Below, piece by piece: positions 1 through 8,762 of a DNA stretch of 30,863 bases (position 1 is the first letter of the stretch; every line of letters begins with the position of its first letter). The notes beneath the pieces were generated by a model. That model was not told the origin of the DNA. It saw nothing but the letters and a program-made list of their open reading frames with translations, and made no database searches. This DNA is from Vicinamibacteria bacterium. GTDB taxonomy: Bacteria; Acidobacteriota; Vicinamibacteria; Fen-336; JAGNNV01. Location: NCBI GenBank assembly GCA_016650185.1, contig JAENWE010000102.1, positions 1-30,863 of the forward strand, read 5' to 3'. A program made the position numbers and the translations under genes.

Positions 1-336
1 ATCAAGATGAGCAACTATGCCCTCTCCCCCAGAGAGCGCCGTGGTTAACTTACCGGCATTGCTTCTAGCCCGGACTATTCATGAGGGAATCTGGTGCGGG
101 AGACAGGCGAATCCTGCCAAACGCCCACTTGACATCTCGGTCCCGCCTTCGGCATGATCTTTACCAAGGCGATCAAGTCCGCGCCGCACTCTCGAAGTTC
201 CTCCCCCCGCGAGGATGAGACGAGGGCAAAGGGGTCACCAAGCCTCGGGCGAGTCGGGACGTTTTCTTTTTTCAAGCTGCGGACTTTGAGGCGGGGGACC
301 GAGGTCCTCGGCTGTTTGAAGAGAGAAACGAACGTC
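1..336. other. Left-edge non-coding stretch
   Basis: I see no convincing gene here. An open frame runs into the first gene from upstream, but its Ser/Arg-rich translation before the chosen ATG looks non-coding. The stretch holds one copy of a short repeat (annotated separately) and, close to its end, a purine-rich GAGAGA that can serve as the ribosome binding site of the next gene. Confidence 0.5.
68..91 (+). repeat. Single arm of the CCCGGACTATTCATGAGG repeat
   Basis: This 24-bp segment carries CCCGGACTATTCATGAGG followed by GAATC. The same sequence forms both arms of the palindrome at 1468-1529. It points inward towards the two genes that follow, so this copy and the inverted arm at 1503-1529 together bracket them like terminal inverted repeats. 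I see no obvious target-site duplication and no transposase. It may be a lone half of a REP-like or MITE-like element. Confidence 0.7.
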
Positions 337-1140
337 ATGACCCAAGCCAGCAAGCTGAAGCGAGTTATCCGCGCGCGCGCCGAGAAGACGGGCGAGAGCT
401 ACACGACGGCGAGGCGCCAAGTACTCGCGAGAACACCCCGAGTCTCGGCGTTGTCACGGCCGACGCCTTTGCCGGTTCAGTCCCCGCCGCCACCACCCAT
501 CGTTCGCGAGCCGCGCGTGCCGCGCGTGCCTCGGGGCGAACTATCCGATCGAACCGCCCGCAAGAGCACAGGGCACGGTCTCGAACATTGGTTCCTGGTG
601 CTGGACAAGTTCGGTACGAAGAACCACACCAAAGCCGCCGAATTCCTGTACTCCGAGCACAAGGTCCAGGCCTGGCACGCGCAGATGATCACCGTGACCT
701 GGGAGCGGCGGCGCGGACTGCGGCAGGAGAACCAAAGCTGCACCGGGACCTTCCAGGTCTCGGTCTCGCGTACGCTTCAAGCTCCGGTCGATTGGATCGC
801 CGCCGTCCTCAACGGCCGAGAATCGCGTCACCGCTGGTTACAGGACGCGAGTCCGGCGCTGCGCAAAGCGCTCGAAGAGGCTTACGCGTCGGGGAAGTCG
901 ATGGAGGTGAAGAAGACGGGCTACGCGCGAATGCGTTACAAGTGGCTCTCATCGGTGGTCGAATTGCGGGTGACTGAAAAGGCGGGTGGCCACTGCAGCA
1001 TGGTTGCCGACAGCTCGCATCTCCCCGACGCCGGGGCCGTCCCCGTTCGCCGCGAGGCCTTCTCTCGAGCGCTTGATCGCCTGAGAGAAATCGCTGCGGC
1101 CCAGAGCAGGGCTCCAATGCGCATCGAACCTGCAACGTGA
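337..1140 (+). CDS. DUF4287/SRPBCC-like protein
   Basis: The protein has 267 residues. Residues 1-30 form a basic segment (KLKRVIRARAEKTGESY, then TTARRQVL) of the kind seen in short DUF4287-linked proteins. A Pro/Arg-rich linker follows at about 40-75. Residues 80-135 (GLEHWFLVLDKFG, then HKVQAWHAQMITVTWERRRG) match my memory of DUF4287, and residues 138-255 look like an SRPBCC/AHSA1-type fold starting at FQVSVSRTLQAP. SRPBCC folds bind hydrophobic ligands, but no ligand or reaction can be read here. I chose the ATG after GAGAGA because the family's N-terminal motif starts there; the frame stays open upstream. The next gene follows after 10 bp, so they are probably cotranscribed. Identification is from motif memory, not a search. 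Confidence 0.75.
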   Translation: MTQASKLKRVIRARAEKTGESYTTARRQVLARTPRVSALSRPTPLPVQSPPPPPIVREPRVPRVPRGELSDRTARKSTGHGLEHWFLVLDKFGTKNHTKAAEFLYSEHKVQAWHAQMITVTWERRRGLRQENQSCTGTFQVSVSRTLQAPVDWIAAVLNGRESRHRWLQDASPALRKALEEAYASGKSMEVKKTGYARMRYKWLSSVVELRVTEKAGGHCSMVADSSHLPDAGAVPVRREAFSRALDRLREIAAAQSRAPMRIEPAT

Positions 1141-1150
1141 GTCGGGCTCA

Positions 1151-1471
1151 ATGAAGAGCGGCCGGCATCAGAAGCGAGTCAGTGACCCCCATCTGATCGT
1201 CCTTGACGGACTCGAACTCACCTGGGAGAAACGACATCCCCTCTTCTTCGACTGGCGGAAAGAGGTTAAGGGTGTTTCCGTTTCCGTCTGGAGGAGGCCC
1301 GGAAAGACGAAGGAGCTGATTCTGGATGTCCATTTCGCGGTCTTCGGAATCGACCGCTTCCCGAATCCGGATCAGTGGGATCAGGTCCTTGCGCTCGCGA
1401 TCCGCTCTGCCATGACCGCCGGGTGGGACCCCGACTCCCGCGGCTCCTCTGTCCGGCACACCCCGGCTTGA
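1151..1471 (+). CDS. Small conserved-looking hypothetical protein
   Basis: This 106-residue protein has no signal peptide or membrane segment. It has a mixed alpha/beta composition, with the stretch KEVKGVSVSVWRRPGKTKEL and a C-terminal helix ALAIRSAMTAGWDP followed by SRG. The ending AIR..A...GWDP..RG recalls small uncharacterised proteins, some found near toxin-immunity loci, but I cannot assign a function. It starts 10 bp after the DUF4287-like gene and both are bracketed by the same palindromic repeat. Its stop codon lies inside the left arm of that palindrome, which may act as transcript end. Codon use looks like that of its neighbours. Confidence 0.6.
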   Translation: MKSGRHQKRVSDPHLIVLDGLELTWEKRHPLFFDWRKEVKGVSVSVWRRPGKTKELILDVHFAVFGIDRFPNPDQWDQVLALAIRSAMTAGWDPDSRGSSVRHTPA

Positions 1472-1529
1472 CCCGGACTATTCATGAGGAATCGTCGTAG
1501 GAGATTCCCTCATAAATGGTCCGGGTCAA
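1468..1529. repeat. REP-like palindrome between convergent genes
   Basis: Two arms of 26 and 27 bp face each other across a 9-base loop. The left arm reads TTGACCCGGACTATTCATGA then GGAATC. The right arm is its reverse complement with two mismatches and one extra base. The same arm occurs alone at 68-91. The hairpin sits between convergent genes, a typical place for REP elements, and could end transcription from both sides. The arms also resemble terminal inverted repeats of small DDE transposons, but no transposase is present. Confidence 0.8.
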
Positions 1530-1644
1530 AGGGTCCGGAAGCGGCGACCGGGTCGGGTCCGGTGGGGCGGCCCGCGAAGAAACCCCTTGCGACACAAGGC
1601 CCAATTCGGACCTTCCGTCCCTGCGAACTATGGACCGCCATCCG

Positions 1645-1710
1645 CCGTGACGTTTCGCAGAATCCACAACCGTCATCGCGAAGGCTCCCTCGTTCTGGGG
1701 GGCCTGAAAC
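1645..1710 (+). repeat. CGTCATCGCGAAGG interspersed repeat, copy 1
   Basis: This copy shares the order CCGTGACgTTT, then AATCCAC, then CCGTCATCGCGAAGG, then a T-rich/G-rich part ending GCCTGAA, with copies at 26248-26378 and 30365-30435. The first 45 bases are best conserved. The right half of the palindrome seen in copy 2 is degraded here. It lies in a 253-bp gap between convergent genes that otherwise holds only the palindrome described above. Confidence 0.75.
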
Positions 1711-1724
1711 GGCAATGTCCGTGA

Positions 1725-3458
1725 TCAGGGGATGACGGGCAGCGTCAACGTCGACGGATGCGTCCGGTCGTGGTGGATGCGCACCGCTGACTTCCGCCCT
1801 GTGGCCGACACCATCTCCAGTTCGCCGGTGTTTAGGTTGCGGGAGAAGTGCGGGAAGAAGGCAGCGCTTACGACCAGACGGAGCGAGTGCCCCTTTGCGA
1901 AGAGATTGCCGGTCATGAGGTTCTCGAAGGACAGGGTGTACACCTGACCGGGCTTGGGGAGTTTTCGCTTGGACCTTCCGTCGCGATAGCTCGCGCGGAG
2001 CACGTCGAGGCCGGGGCTCATCAGGTTCCAGGCGGTGCCGTCCGGAGCGACGTCGAAGAGCTTCAGCCACAAGTCGGTGTCGCGCCCGTCAGTGGAGACG
2101 TGGATCTTGCCGGTGATGGGTCCGAGCACCCGAGTGTCAGCCGCGAAGGGCTCGGTCTCGAACACCAGCAGGTCCTGGCGGCCGACCAGGGCCCGGTAAT
2201 CGTGGGCTCCCGCCTCGGTCGCGAAGGGATCGGTCACGGGGTCGAGAGGGTTGGACACGAAAGCGCTCGACGAGGACTTGGATCTGGGGGCCTGTTTCGA
2301 CAGGACTCTTCGGGGTCGGCAGGCTTCCTCTCCCAGATAGAGGGTCAGGGGACGCGCCGAAGGCGGCGGCCACGCGGACTCGTTCCGCCACACGTTCTCG
2401 CCCATCACGAAAAGACGGACGGGGGCCTCCGCCTCCTCGCCGTTCGCGATCCCCCGGACGTACCGGTCCATGAAGCGCAGGATGAGCGCGTCATAGTCGA
2501 TCACCGCGGCCTCCCCGAAAACCCGCTCGCCGGAGCGGGCTTGCTGCGAGTGGTCGTTCATGGTCACCGCGCCGTGAGTCCAGGGTCCCAGCACAAGCTG
2601 AGTCCGAGGCTCCTCACCCCGGCGGGCGGCGACGAGCCCCAGGTAATTCGTGGTTGCCCCCTCCGGGCCGTAGGCCTCGTCGTGCCAGCCCGAGAGGTTC
2701 AGCACCGCCGCTTTCACGCGGTCGTACTTGCCGCGAATCTCCATCCAGTCCCACGCCGGATCTCCTGGCGGCCGCTTCATCCAGTCGAAGAGATACGGCG
2801 ACACGTCGCGGAACTCGGGAAGGTCGGAGATCGGCAGGCGTCGCAGCACCGGTTCGCGGAGCGTCTTCCAGGCCGCTCGGGCTTCGGCAGAGGTTTTCGG
2901 GCCCTTAAGCCCCTTCTTCACTCGGATGTCGGGCGCTATGTTGTTCCAGATCCAGGCCATCCAGGACATGTCGAACAAGCCGCCGGAATAAATGAAGTTC
3001 CGGTGGGTGGAGAAGGTCATGGCGGGCGCCATTGCGCGCAGGTGCGGGGGTGACTCGACAGCAGTCAACCACTGCACCGCGCCCGGGTAAGAGAGGCCGA
3101 AGGTCCCGATGTTGCCGTCGGACCACGGCTGGGCCGCGGCCCACTCGATGGTGTCGTAACCGTCCTGGCCCTCGTGACGATAGGGCACGAACTCGCCATC
3201 GGAGCCAAAGCGGCCGCGCACGTCCTGAGCCACCACCGCGTAGCCCCGGGCGACCGCCGCCGCGATGGTCGAGTGGTCCTCGGTGGCGCGCTTTCGGTTG
3301 TAGGGCGTGCGGTAGACGAGGGCAGGGAACCGCCCCTCTCCCTCGGGCCGCATCACGTCGGCGCGTAGAACTGTCCCGTCGCGCATCCGGACCGCTACAT
3401 CGCGGTCCATCACGGGCGGGGGCACGGCCACGAGCAGGAGCAGGGACAGGGAAATCAT
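1725..3458 (-). CDS. CocE/NonD-family serine hydrolase
   Basis: This 577-residue alpha/beta hydrolase of the X-Pro dipeptidyl-peptidase S15/cocaine-esterase type cleaves acyl or peptide bonds; the substrate cannot be read from sequence. The nucleophile is Ser123 in GLSYPG, the acid Asp260 in SGWHDEAYG and the base His295 in GPWTHG, with spacing close to that of cocaine esterase. VRMRDGTVLRADVMRP near residue 23 and the oxyanion region YRTPYNR near 49 are also typical. Residues from about 395 form the C-terminal jelly-roll domain (DTDLWLKLFDVAPDG). The N-terminus is a short hydrophobic stretch, a possible but weak signal peptide without basic residues. The gene stands alone, 144 bp downstream of the MATE gene on the same strand. 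Confidence 0.92.
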   Translation of the reverse strand: MISLSLLLLVAVPPPVMDRDVAVRMRDGTVLRADVMRPEGEGRFPALVYRTPYNRKRATEDHSTIAAAVARGYAVVAQDVRGRFGSDGEFVPYRHEGQDGYDTIEWAAAQPWSDGNIGTFGLSYPGAVQWLTAVESPPHLRAMAPAMTFSTHRNFIYSGGLFDMSWMAWIWNNIAPDIRVKKGLKGPKTSAEARAAWKTLREPVLRRLPISDLPEFRDVSPYLFDWMKRPPGDPAWDWMEIRGKYDRVKAAVLNLSGWHDEAYGPEGATTNYLGLVAARRGEEPRTQLVLGPWTHGAVTMNDHSQQARSGERVFGEAAVIDYDALILRFMDRYVRGIANGEEAEAPVRLFVMGENVWRNESAWPPPSARPLTLYLGEEACRPRRVLSKQAPRSKSSSSAFVSNPLDPVTDPFATEAGAHDYRALVGRQDLLVFETEPFAADTRVLGPITGKIHVSTDGRDTDLWLKLFDVAPDGTAWNLMSPGLDVLRASYRDGRSKRKLPKPGQVYTLSFENLMTGNLFAKGHSLRLVVSAAFFPHFSRNLNTGELEMVSATGRKSAVRIHHDRTHPSTLTLPVIP

Positions 3459-3602
3459 CGACGCGGGGTCTTTCTTGGGTGGAGGAGTATCCCAGGGATT
3501 GCCACGGGTCGTTCAGCGCATCGATCAACCACGCATCTTCCGCCCCAAACGGTTACGGATGTTGTCCGTGCCCCGCTGCCGACCAACCGGGCGGACATCG
3601 CC

Positions 3603-4982
3603 TCAGGCCTCGGCCAGGATCGGCGGGGTCGTCGTTGCGGTCTCGGCGAAATTGAGCCGACGTTTGAATTCCCTGCGAAGCAGAGTCATGTTGACCAGAA
3701 ACTGCAAGGTCACGGCTGCGACGCCGACCTGCCAGACATGGAAGAGTTGGAAGCCGGGCCGCTGAGCCATGACGTAAGCAGGCACGGCGAAGATAACGAG
3801 GCGAAGCGCCGACGTGGCGAGCGACGGCAAGGTGTTTCCCATGCCTTGAAAAACGCTGGAACTTACGAAGACGAGCCCGGAGAACAGGAAGTTCCAACTG
3901 GTGATCCTCAGGTACTCGGAGCCAAAGGCCACGACTTTCGGGTCCGAGTTGAAGACGCGGAGCAGGGCCTCGGGTGCTATGTGGCACAAAGCAGTGAGGA
4001 TGACCATCACCACCGAACTCATGGCCGCTCCGGCCCGGAACGCGCCGCGGACTCGGTCCCCCAGTTTCGCGCCGAAATTCTGTCCGACGACGGGGCCCGT
4101 GGCGAAGGCGATGGCGACGGTGGGGAGAAACAGGGATTGCATCAGCCGTGCCCCGATGCCGAAACCGGCCTGGGCGGCCGAGCCGAAAGGCCGGATGATG
4201 TCGTAGACCAGCATCACGTAGACCGACATCAGCGCGAACTCCCCGCCCGCTGGCACCCCGATCTTCAGCATGTCGAACCAAACCCGCGGCTCCGGCTCCC
4301 ATTGATCGCGCCTGAACTTGATCGGGCTGGTTGCGCGGCCGAAGTACAGGGTCAGGGCGATACAGCCAAGACCCACCGCGATCAAAGAGGCGATGGCGGT
4401 TCCGGCGACACCCAGAGGATGGCCGGTGATCCAACCGAACATCAAGGTCGGAGCCAGGAGGATGTTGATGACCAGGGTGCCGATCTGGATGAGGGTCGGA
4501 ATCTTCATGTCGCCCATCCCACGGAGGGCGGCGCCCATGGCCACGAGGGGGAACTGCAGGAAGAGGGCCGGTATGAACCAGTTCAAATACTGTTCCCCCT
4601 GGGCGGCGGTTGCGGCGTCGGCGGCCAGTCGTTCACAGTAAGCGTTGCGGAGGGAAAAGAAGACCACGCCGAAGATGAAGCCGGTGACGTTCGAAAGCAC
4701 CAGCGACTGATTGAAGATTCGCTCGGCCTGGTCACGGTCCTTCCGCCCGAGCGCCTGGGCCACCAAAGATGTGGCCCCTACCCCCAGGGTTTGGGTCAAG
4801 GCGAGGACGAGGAACATCACCGTGCCCGCGAGGCTGACCCCCGCCACCGCCTCCTTTCCGAGCTTGCCCACGAAGTAGAGGTCGGCCAAGAAATACAACG
4901 TCTGAAACGCGGTGGACATGGCAATGAAACCGGCCAGCCGGACCACGTGGCCCGACACAGGTCCTTTGGTCATGTCGTTCAT
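3603..4982 (-). CDS. MATE-family multidrug exporter
   Basis: The 459-residue integral membrane protein has about 12 predicted transmembrane segments in two homologous halves, the normal MATE length. Family signatures include TAFQTLYFLADLYFVGKLG in the first helix region, GATSLVAQALGRKDRDQAE after it, ALRGMGDMKIPT in the first half and the matching GPVVGQNFGAKLGDRVRGA and FQGMGNTLPS in the second. MATE proteins export drugs or metabolites in exchange for Na+ or H+; the coupling ion cannot be decided here. The ATG start fits the first conserved helix. An inverted repeat lies 7-26 bp upstream of the start and may be an operator. Confidence 0.93.
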   Translation of the reverse strand: MNDMTKGPVSGHVVRLAGFIAMSTAFQTLYFLADLYFVGKLGKEAVAGVSLAGTVMFLVLALTQTLGVGATSLVAQALGRKDRDQAERIFNQSLVLSNVTGFIFGVVFFSLRNAYCERLAADAATAAQGEQYLNWFIPALFLQFPLVAMGAALRGMGDMKIPTLIQIGTLVINILLAPTLMFGWITGHPLGVAGTAIASLIAVGLGCIALTLYFGRATSPIKFRRDQWEPEPRVWFDMLKIGVPAGGEFALMSVYVMLVYDIIRPFGSAAQAGFGIGARLMQSLFLPTVAIAFATGPVVGQNFGAKLGDRVRGAFRAGAAMSSVVMVILTALCHIAPEALLRVFNSDPKVVAFGSEYLRITSWNFLFSGLVFVSSSVFQGMGNTLPSLATSALRLVIFAVPAYVMAQRPGFQLFHVWQVGVAAVTLQFLVNMTLLRREFKRRLNFAETATTTPPILAEA

Positions 4983-4988
4983 CGAGGG

Positions 4989-5008
4989 CGGAACACTACT
5001 CTGTTCCG
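4989..5008. promoter_or_regulatory. Inverted repeat upstream of the MATE gene
   Basis: CGGAAC and GTTCCG form a perfect 6-bp dyad separated by 8 bases. It begins 7 bp before the MATE start codon and lies in the 188-bp gap between that gene and the divergent exporter operon. Position and symmetry fit a repressor site, but no regulator gene is adjacent and the dyad may be chance. Confidence 0.3.
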
Positions 5009-5170
5009 GGATCCGGCGCCTTCCTTCGGGAGTAGGTCTCGACCCGATTCGTCCGGCTCTTCTGCCACCGACGGAACCTAGGGGCGATGGGGATCGTCTT
5101 ACCAGCTAAGGCATCGTTCAATCGGTTGACGCCGCGGTCTCAAACACATCCGATTCCTGGAGATACTTCA

Positions 5171-6259
5171 ATGCGCAAGATAGCGATCGTTCTGGCTGTG
5201 CTGGTGGTGGGAGGCGCGGGCGCTATGGCTTACTCCCGGTCGGTCAAGTCGGCCGACCCCGGGTTCAAAACGGTCCAGATCTCCCGAGGGGAGGTCGTGG
5301 AAAAGGCCCTGGCGGTGGGAGCCATCCGGCCCGACCAGGAGATTTCCGTGAAGAGCAAAATCTCCGGCATCGTCCGGAAGACCTACCGCGAGGTGGGTGA
5401 CTATGTGCGGGCCGGCGAGCCCCTCTTCGAGATCCTGCCCGACCCGACGCCCTTGGAGCTGACCGAGGCCCGCCGTGAAGTGGAGAGCGCCACCAATGCC
5501 CATGATCAGGCCAAGCGCCGCTTCGATCGCCAGGACTCCTTGAAGAAACAGGGAATCATCTCCACCCAGGATTTCGACACCGCGCAGAAGGAACTGCAGG
5601 AAACCGAGAGCAAGCTGGGCCTCGGCCGCGAAAGGCTGGCGCTGGTGGAAAAGGGTCGGATCAAGACCGAGGGATTGAACGTGGAGTCGATCATCCGCGC
5701 CCCCGTGAGCGGCACCGTTCTCGAACTCGCGGTCCACGAGGGCGACCCGGTGGTGCCCCTGACGAGTTTCCAAGCGGGCACCGCTCTCGCGGTCATGGCG
5801 GACATGTCGACCCTGCTTTTCAAGGGAACGGTGGACGAGATCGACGTGGGCAAGCTCACCGAAGGCCTGCCCGCCAAGATCAAGATCGGCGCCCTCCCCG
5901 ACGCCGTGGTGGAAGGAACCCTCTCCAAGATTTCGCCCAAGTCCAAAACCTCGGAGGGGGCCACCCTGTTCGATGTCGAGATCGACATCGTGGCGGCCAA
6001 GGGCGTGGTTCTGCGCGCCGGATACTCCGCGAACGCGGACATCGTGGTCAAGGAGAAGAAGGACGTCCTTTTGGTCCCCGAGCGGCTGGTGAAATTCGAG
6101 GGCGGCAAGGCCACGGTGGAGGTTCCGGGCGGGCTGGGGAAGGAGCCCACCACGCGCGAGATCAAGTACGGACTCTCTGACGGCATGAACGTCGAAGTGA
6201 CGGACGGCCTCAAGGACAAGGACATGGTGGTCGAGCGCCCGCCGAAGAAGATCGAATGA
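5171..6259 (+). CDS. HlyD/MacA-like membrane-fusion adaptor
   Basis: This 362-residue periplasmic adaptor would couple the MacB-like permeases behind it to an outer-membrane channel or act on periplasmic substrates. An N-terminal anchor spans residues 4-20. The two lipoyl half-motifs are SGIVRKTYREVGDYVRAGEP (65-84) and IRAPVSGTVLELAVHEGDPV (175-194), with an alpha-hairpin of about 65 residues between them (95-160, containing GIISTQDFDTAQKEL). Beta-barrel and membrane-proximal domains follow. The ATG is chosen because GGAGA precedes it by 7 bases and the hydrophobic anchor begins there; an in-frame ATG 84 bases upstream would add an implausible leader. The stop overlaps the next start as ATGA, so the genes are translationally coupled. 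Confidence 0.93.
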   Translation: MRKIAIVLAVLVVGGAGAMAYSRSVKSADPGFKTVQISRGEVVEKALAVGAIRPDQEISVKSKISGIVRKTYREVGDYVRAGEPLFEILPDPTPLELTEARREVESATNAHDQAKRRFDRQDSLKKQGIISTQDFDTAQKELQETESKLGLGRERLALVEKGRIKTEGLNVESIIRAPVSGTVLELAVHEGDPVVPLTSFQAGTALAVMADMSTLLFKGTVDEIDVGKLTEGLPAKIKIGALPDAVVEGTLSKISPKSKTSEGATLFDVEIDIVAAKGVVLRAGYSANADIVVKEKKDVLLVPERLVKFEGGKATVEVPGGLGKEPTTREIKYGLSDGMNVEVTDGLKDKDMVVERPPKKIE

Positions 6260-7488
6260 ACTCTCTCTCCTTCCTGAAGCAGATGGCGCATGACGTGCGC
6301 CATCAGAAGATGCGCACCGCCCTCACCGTCCTCGGAATCACCTGGGGCACGGTTTCGGTCGCCCTTCTGGTGGCGTTCGGCGAAGGCCTGGAGGCGAAGA
6401 TCCGGCAGCAGCAGGCGGGTCTGGGCGAGAATATCGTCATTGCCTGGCCCTCTCGCACCTCCCTGCCCTATCAGGGTCTGGGTAAAGGCCGAAGGATCCG
6501 GGTCAACGATGAGGACATCCAAGCGCTTCGTCGCGAAATTCCTGAGGCCAATTTCTCGGGCGAATTCTCGCGGCAGAGTTCGTCGTTCAAGCGGGAGAAG
6601 GTGCGTCTCACTCCGGACATGTCGGCGAACTCTCCGATCTTCGCGGTCATGCGGAACGTCATTCCCGCCGCCGGGGGTCGCTACATCAACGACCTCGACA
6701 TGGATCGCCGGCGCCGGGTGGTCTTCATCGGCAACAAGCTCAAGACCGATCTCTTCGGCGACGGGGAGGGGGTGGGGGAGACCATCATGATCGATAACAC
6801 CCCGTTCCTGGTGGTCGGAGTCCTGCAGAAGAAGGGCCAGGACAGCAGCTACGGCGGACGCGACGAAGACAAGGCCTTCATCCCGGAGTCTTCCTACCGA
6901 GGCCTCTTCTCGGAACGGTACTACGAGAACGTCATCTTCCAGGCCAAAGACGCCCCCTCCACGCCGGTGGTGACCAAGAAGGTCTATGAGACTCTGGCCA
7001 GGCGGCACAAGTTCGACCCGACCGATAAAGAGGCGATCGCGATGTGGGATACCACCGAGGGCGCCAAGTTCTTCGCCATCTTCTTCGGAATCTTCCGGGG
7101 GTTCCTCGCCATCGTGGGATCGTTCACCCTGATCGTGGGCGGCATCGGGGTTTCGAACATCATGTATGTGGTTCTCGAGGAGAGGATGAAGGAGATCGGA
7201 ATCAAGCTGGCCATCGGAGCCAAGCCTCGTTTCATTCAGACCCAGTTCCTGCTCGAGACCCTGACCATCACCGCCGTCGGCGGAGCCTTGGGCTTTCTGA
7301 TCACCATTGGGGTGATGGCCGTCTTCCCGTATGCAGGCCTCGATGAATACGTGGGGACACCCAAGGCCTCGGCTCTGGTTCTGCTCTCCACCAGCGCGTT
7401 GCTGGGTCTCATCGGCTTCATCGCCGGCTATTTCCCGGCCCGCCGCGCGTCGATGCTCGACCCGGTCGTGGCCTTGAAGCTGGGCTAA
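6256..7488 (+). CDS. MacB-like ABC transporter permease (first)
   Basis: The 410-residue permease belongs to the MacB/FtsX type. TM1 spans about residues 21-41 (TVLGITWGTVSVALLVAFGE) and is followed by a large MacB_PCD periplasmic domain. The C-terminal FtsX domain has three transmembrane segments, with the coupling motif ERMKEIGIKLAIGAKPRFI and the typical ending YFPARRASMLDPVVALK. It lacks its own ATPase domain and must pair with the ABC protein two genes downstream. It is clearly paralogous to the next gene, so the transporter is probably a heterodimer. It overlaps the adaptor gene by 4 bp. Confidence 0.93.
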   Translation: MNSLSFLKQMAHDVRHQKMRTALTVLGITWGTVSVALLVAFGEGLEAKIRQQQAGLGENIVIAWPSRTSLPYQGLGKGRRIRVNDEDIQALRREIPEANFSGEFSRQSSSFKREKVRLTPDMSANSPIFAVMRNVIPAAGGRYINDLDMDRRRRVVFIGNKLKTDLFGDGEGVGETIMIDNTPFLVVGVLQKKGQDSSYGGRDEDKAFIPESSYRGLFSERYYENVIFQAKDAPSTPVVTKKVYETLARRHKFDPTDKEAIAMWDTTEGAKFFAIFFGIFRGFLAIVGSFTLIVGGIGVSNIMYVVLEERMKEIGIKLAIGAKPRFIQTQFLLETLTITAVGGALGFLITIGVMAVFPYAGLDEYVGTPKASALVLLSTSALLGLIGFIAGYFPARRASMLDPVVALKLG

Positions 7489-7499
7489 GCGAAGACACC

Positions 7500-8762
7500 A
7501 TGTTCTCTCTCATCAAGTCGGAGCTGAGCCTGGTCTGGAGCCTCTTCACCCAGGATGCCGGCCACAACCGCAAGCGCATGCTGCTGACCGTGGTGGCCAT
7601 CGGATGGGGCACGCTGTCGATCGTCATGTTGCTCTCGTTTGGGGAAGGCATGAAGCGGGCGTTCCACAAGGGAACGCGCGGCATGGGCGAGAACATCGGC
7701 GTCCTGTGGCCCGGCTCGACCACCAGGGCCTACGGGGGGATGGGCTCGGGCCGTTCCATCTCCTTTCAGGACGACGATGGAGAGATGTTGCTCGCGCGCA
7801 TCCCTTCCCTGGCCGCGGTGTCGCGGGAGTACTCAAGGCGTCGCGGTCTCACCGTGGGCGAGAAGACGGTCAACGCGAGGGTGCGCGGCGTGGATCCTTC
7901 GTTTGGCTGGATCCGGAATCACGTTCCCCAGCCCGGCGGCCGGTTCATCAACGAAGAAGACATCAGGCAGAAACGCCGGGTCATCTTCCTCGGCGAGGAG
8001 CTGGCTTGGGACCTTTTCGGAAGCCAGGACGTGGTGGGACGCGAACTCAGCGTTAATCAGTCGGTCTTCCAGGTGATCGGGGTGGCCCAGAAGAAGACCA
8101 TGATGGGCATGTACAGCGGGCCGGACAAGAATCAGGCCGCCATTCCCGCCACCACGCTGCGCGCCATGTACACGGACGCGAGGGTCGACAATTTCATCTA
8201 CCTCCCCAAAAGCCTTGAGACCGCTGATCTCGCGAAGGCGGAAATCTACCGAGTCCTCGCGGCCAAGTATCGATTTGATCCCGAAGACCGGCGCGCTCTC
8301 TCGATCTGGGACACGCGGGACAATCAGCGCATCACCGACAACATCGCGCTGGGGATTCAGATCTTCCTCGGCATCATCGGCGCCCTGACTCTGTTCGTGG
8401 GCGGCATGGGGGTGGCCAACATCATGTACGCGGTGGTGAAGGAGCGCACCCGGGAGATCGGGATCAAGATGGCGCTTGGAGCCAAGGCCCGCCAGGTCAT
8501 GGCCCCCTTTGTGCTCGAGTCGATGGTAATCACCGGCGCCGGCGGGGCCCTGGGCACCGCGGTCTCGCTCTCCATCATCACCATCATCGGGCTTCTGCCT
8601 CTTCAAGGCGACGCTTTCGACCTGATGGGGATTCCTACCTTCTCCCCGGGGATCGCCATCGCCACTTCGTTGATCCTGGGCGCGGTCGGCATGTTCGCCG
8701 GCTATTTCCCGGCCCGCCGCGCCGCTTCCATCAATCCCGCCGAGTCACTGAGGTACGAGTAA
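7500..8762 (+). CDS. MacB-like ABC transporter permease (second)
   Basis: This 420-residue permease has the same plan as its upstream neighbour: TM1 near residues 28-46 (VVAIGWGTLSIVMLLSFGEG), a periplasmic MacB_PCD domain, and an FtsX domain with ERTREIGIKMALGAKARQV and the ending YFPARRAASINPAESLRYE. GWGTLSIVMLLSFGEG aligns with TWGTVSVALLVAFGEG of the first permease, which shows tandem duplication. It starts 11 bp after the first permease and its stop codon abuts the ATPase start without a gap. The substrate is unknown; lipoproteins, peptides or small toxic molecules are known for the family. Confidence 0.92.
   Translation: MFSLIKSELSLVWSLFTQDAGHNRKRMLLTVVAIGWGTLSIVMLLSFGEGMKRAFHKGTRGMGENIGVLWPGSTTRAYGGMGSGRSISFQDDDGEMLLARIPSLAAVSREYSRRRGLTVGEKTVNARVRGVDPSFGWIRNHVPQPGGRFINEEDIRQKRRVIFLGEELAWDLFGSQDVVGRELSVNQSVFQVIGVAQKKTMMGMYSGPDKNQAAIPATTLRAMYTDARVDNFIYLPKSLETADLAKAEIYRVLAAKYRFDPEDRRALSIWDTRDNQRITDNIALGIQIFLGIIGALTLFVGGMGVANIMYAVVKERTREIGIKMALGAKARQVMAPFVLESMVITGAGGALGTAVSLSIITIIGLLPLQGDAFDLMGIPTFSPGIAIATSLILGAVGMFAGYFPARRAASINPAESLRYE

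Noticed and set aside
5126..5154. TTGACG with TCCGAT 17 bp later as a promoter for the exporter operon
   Set aside because: The -10 matches only three of six positions and would start the transcript inside the ribosome binding site.
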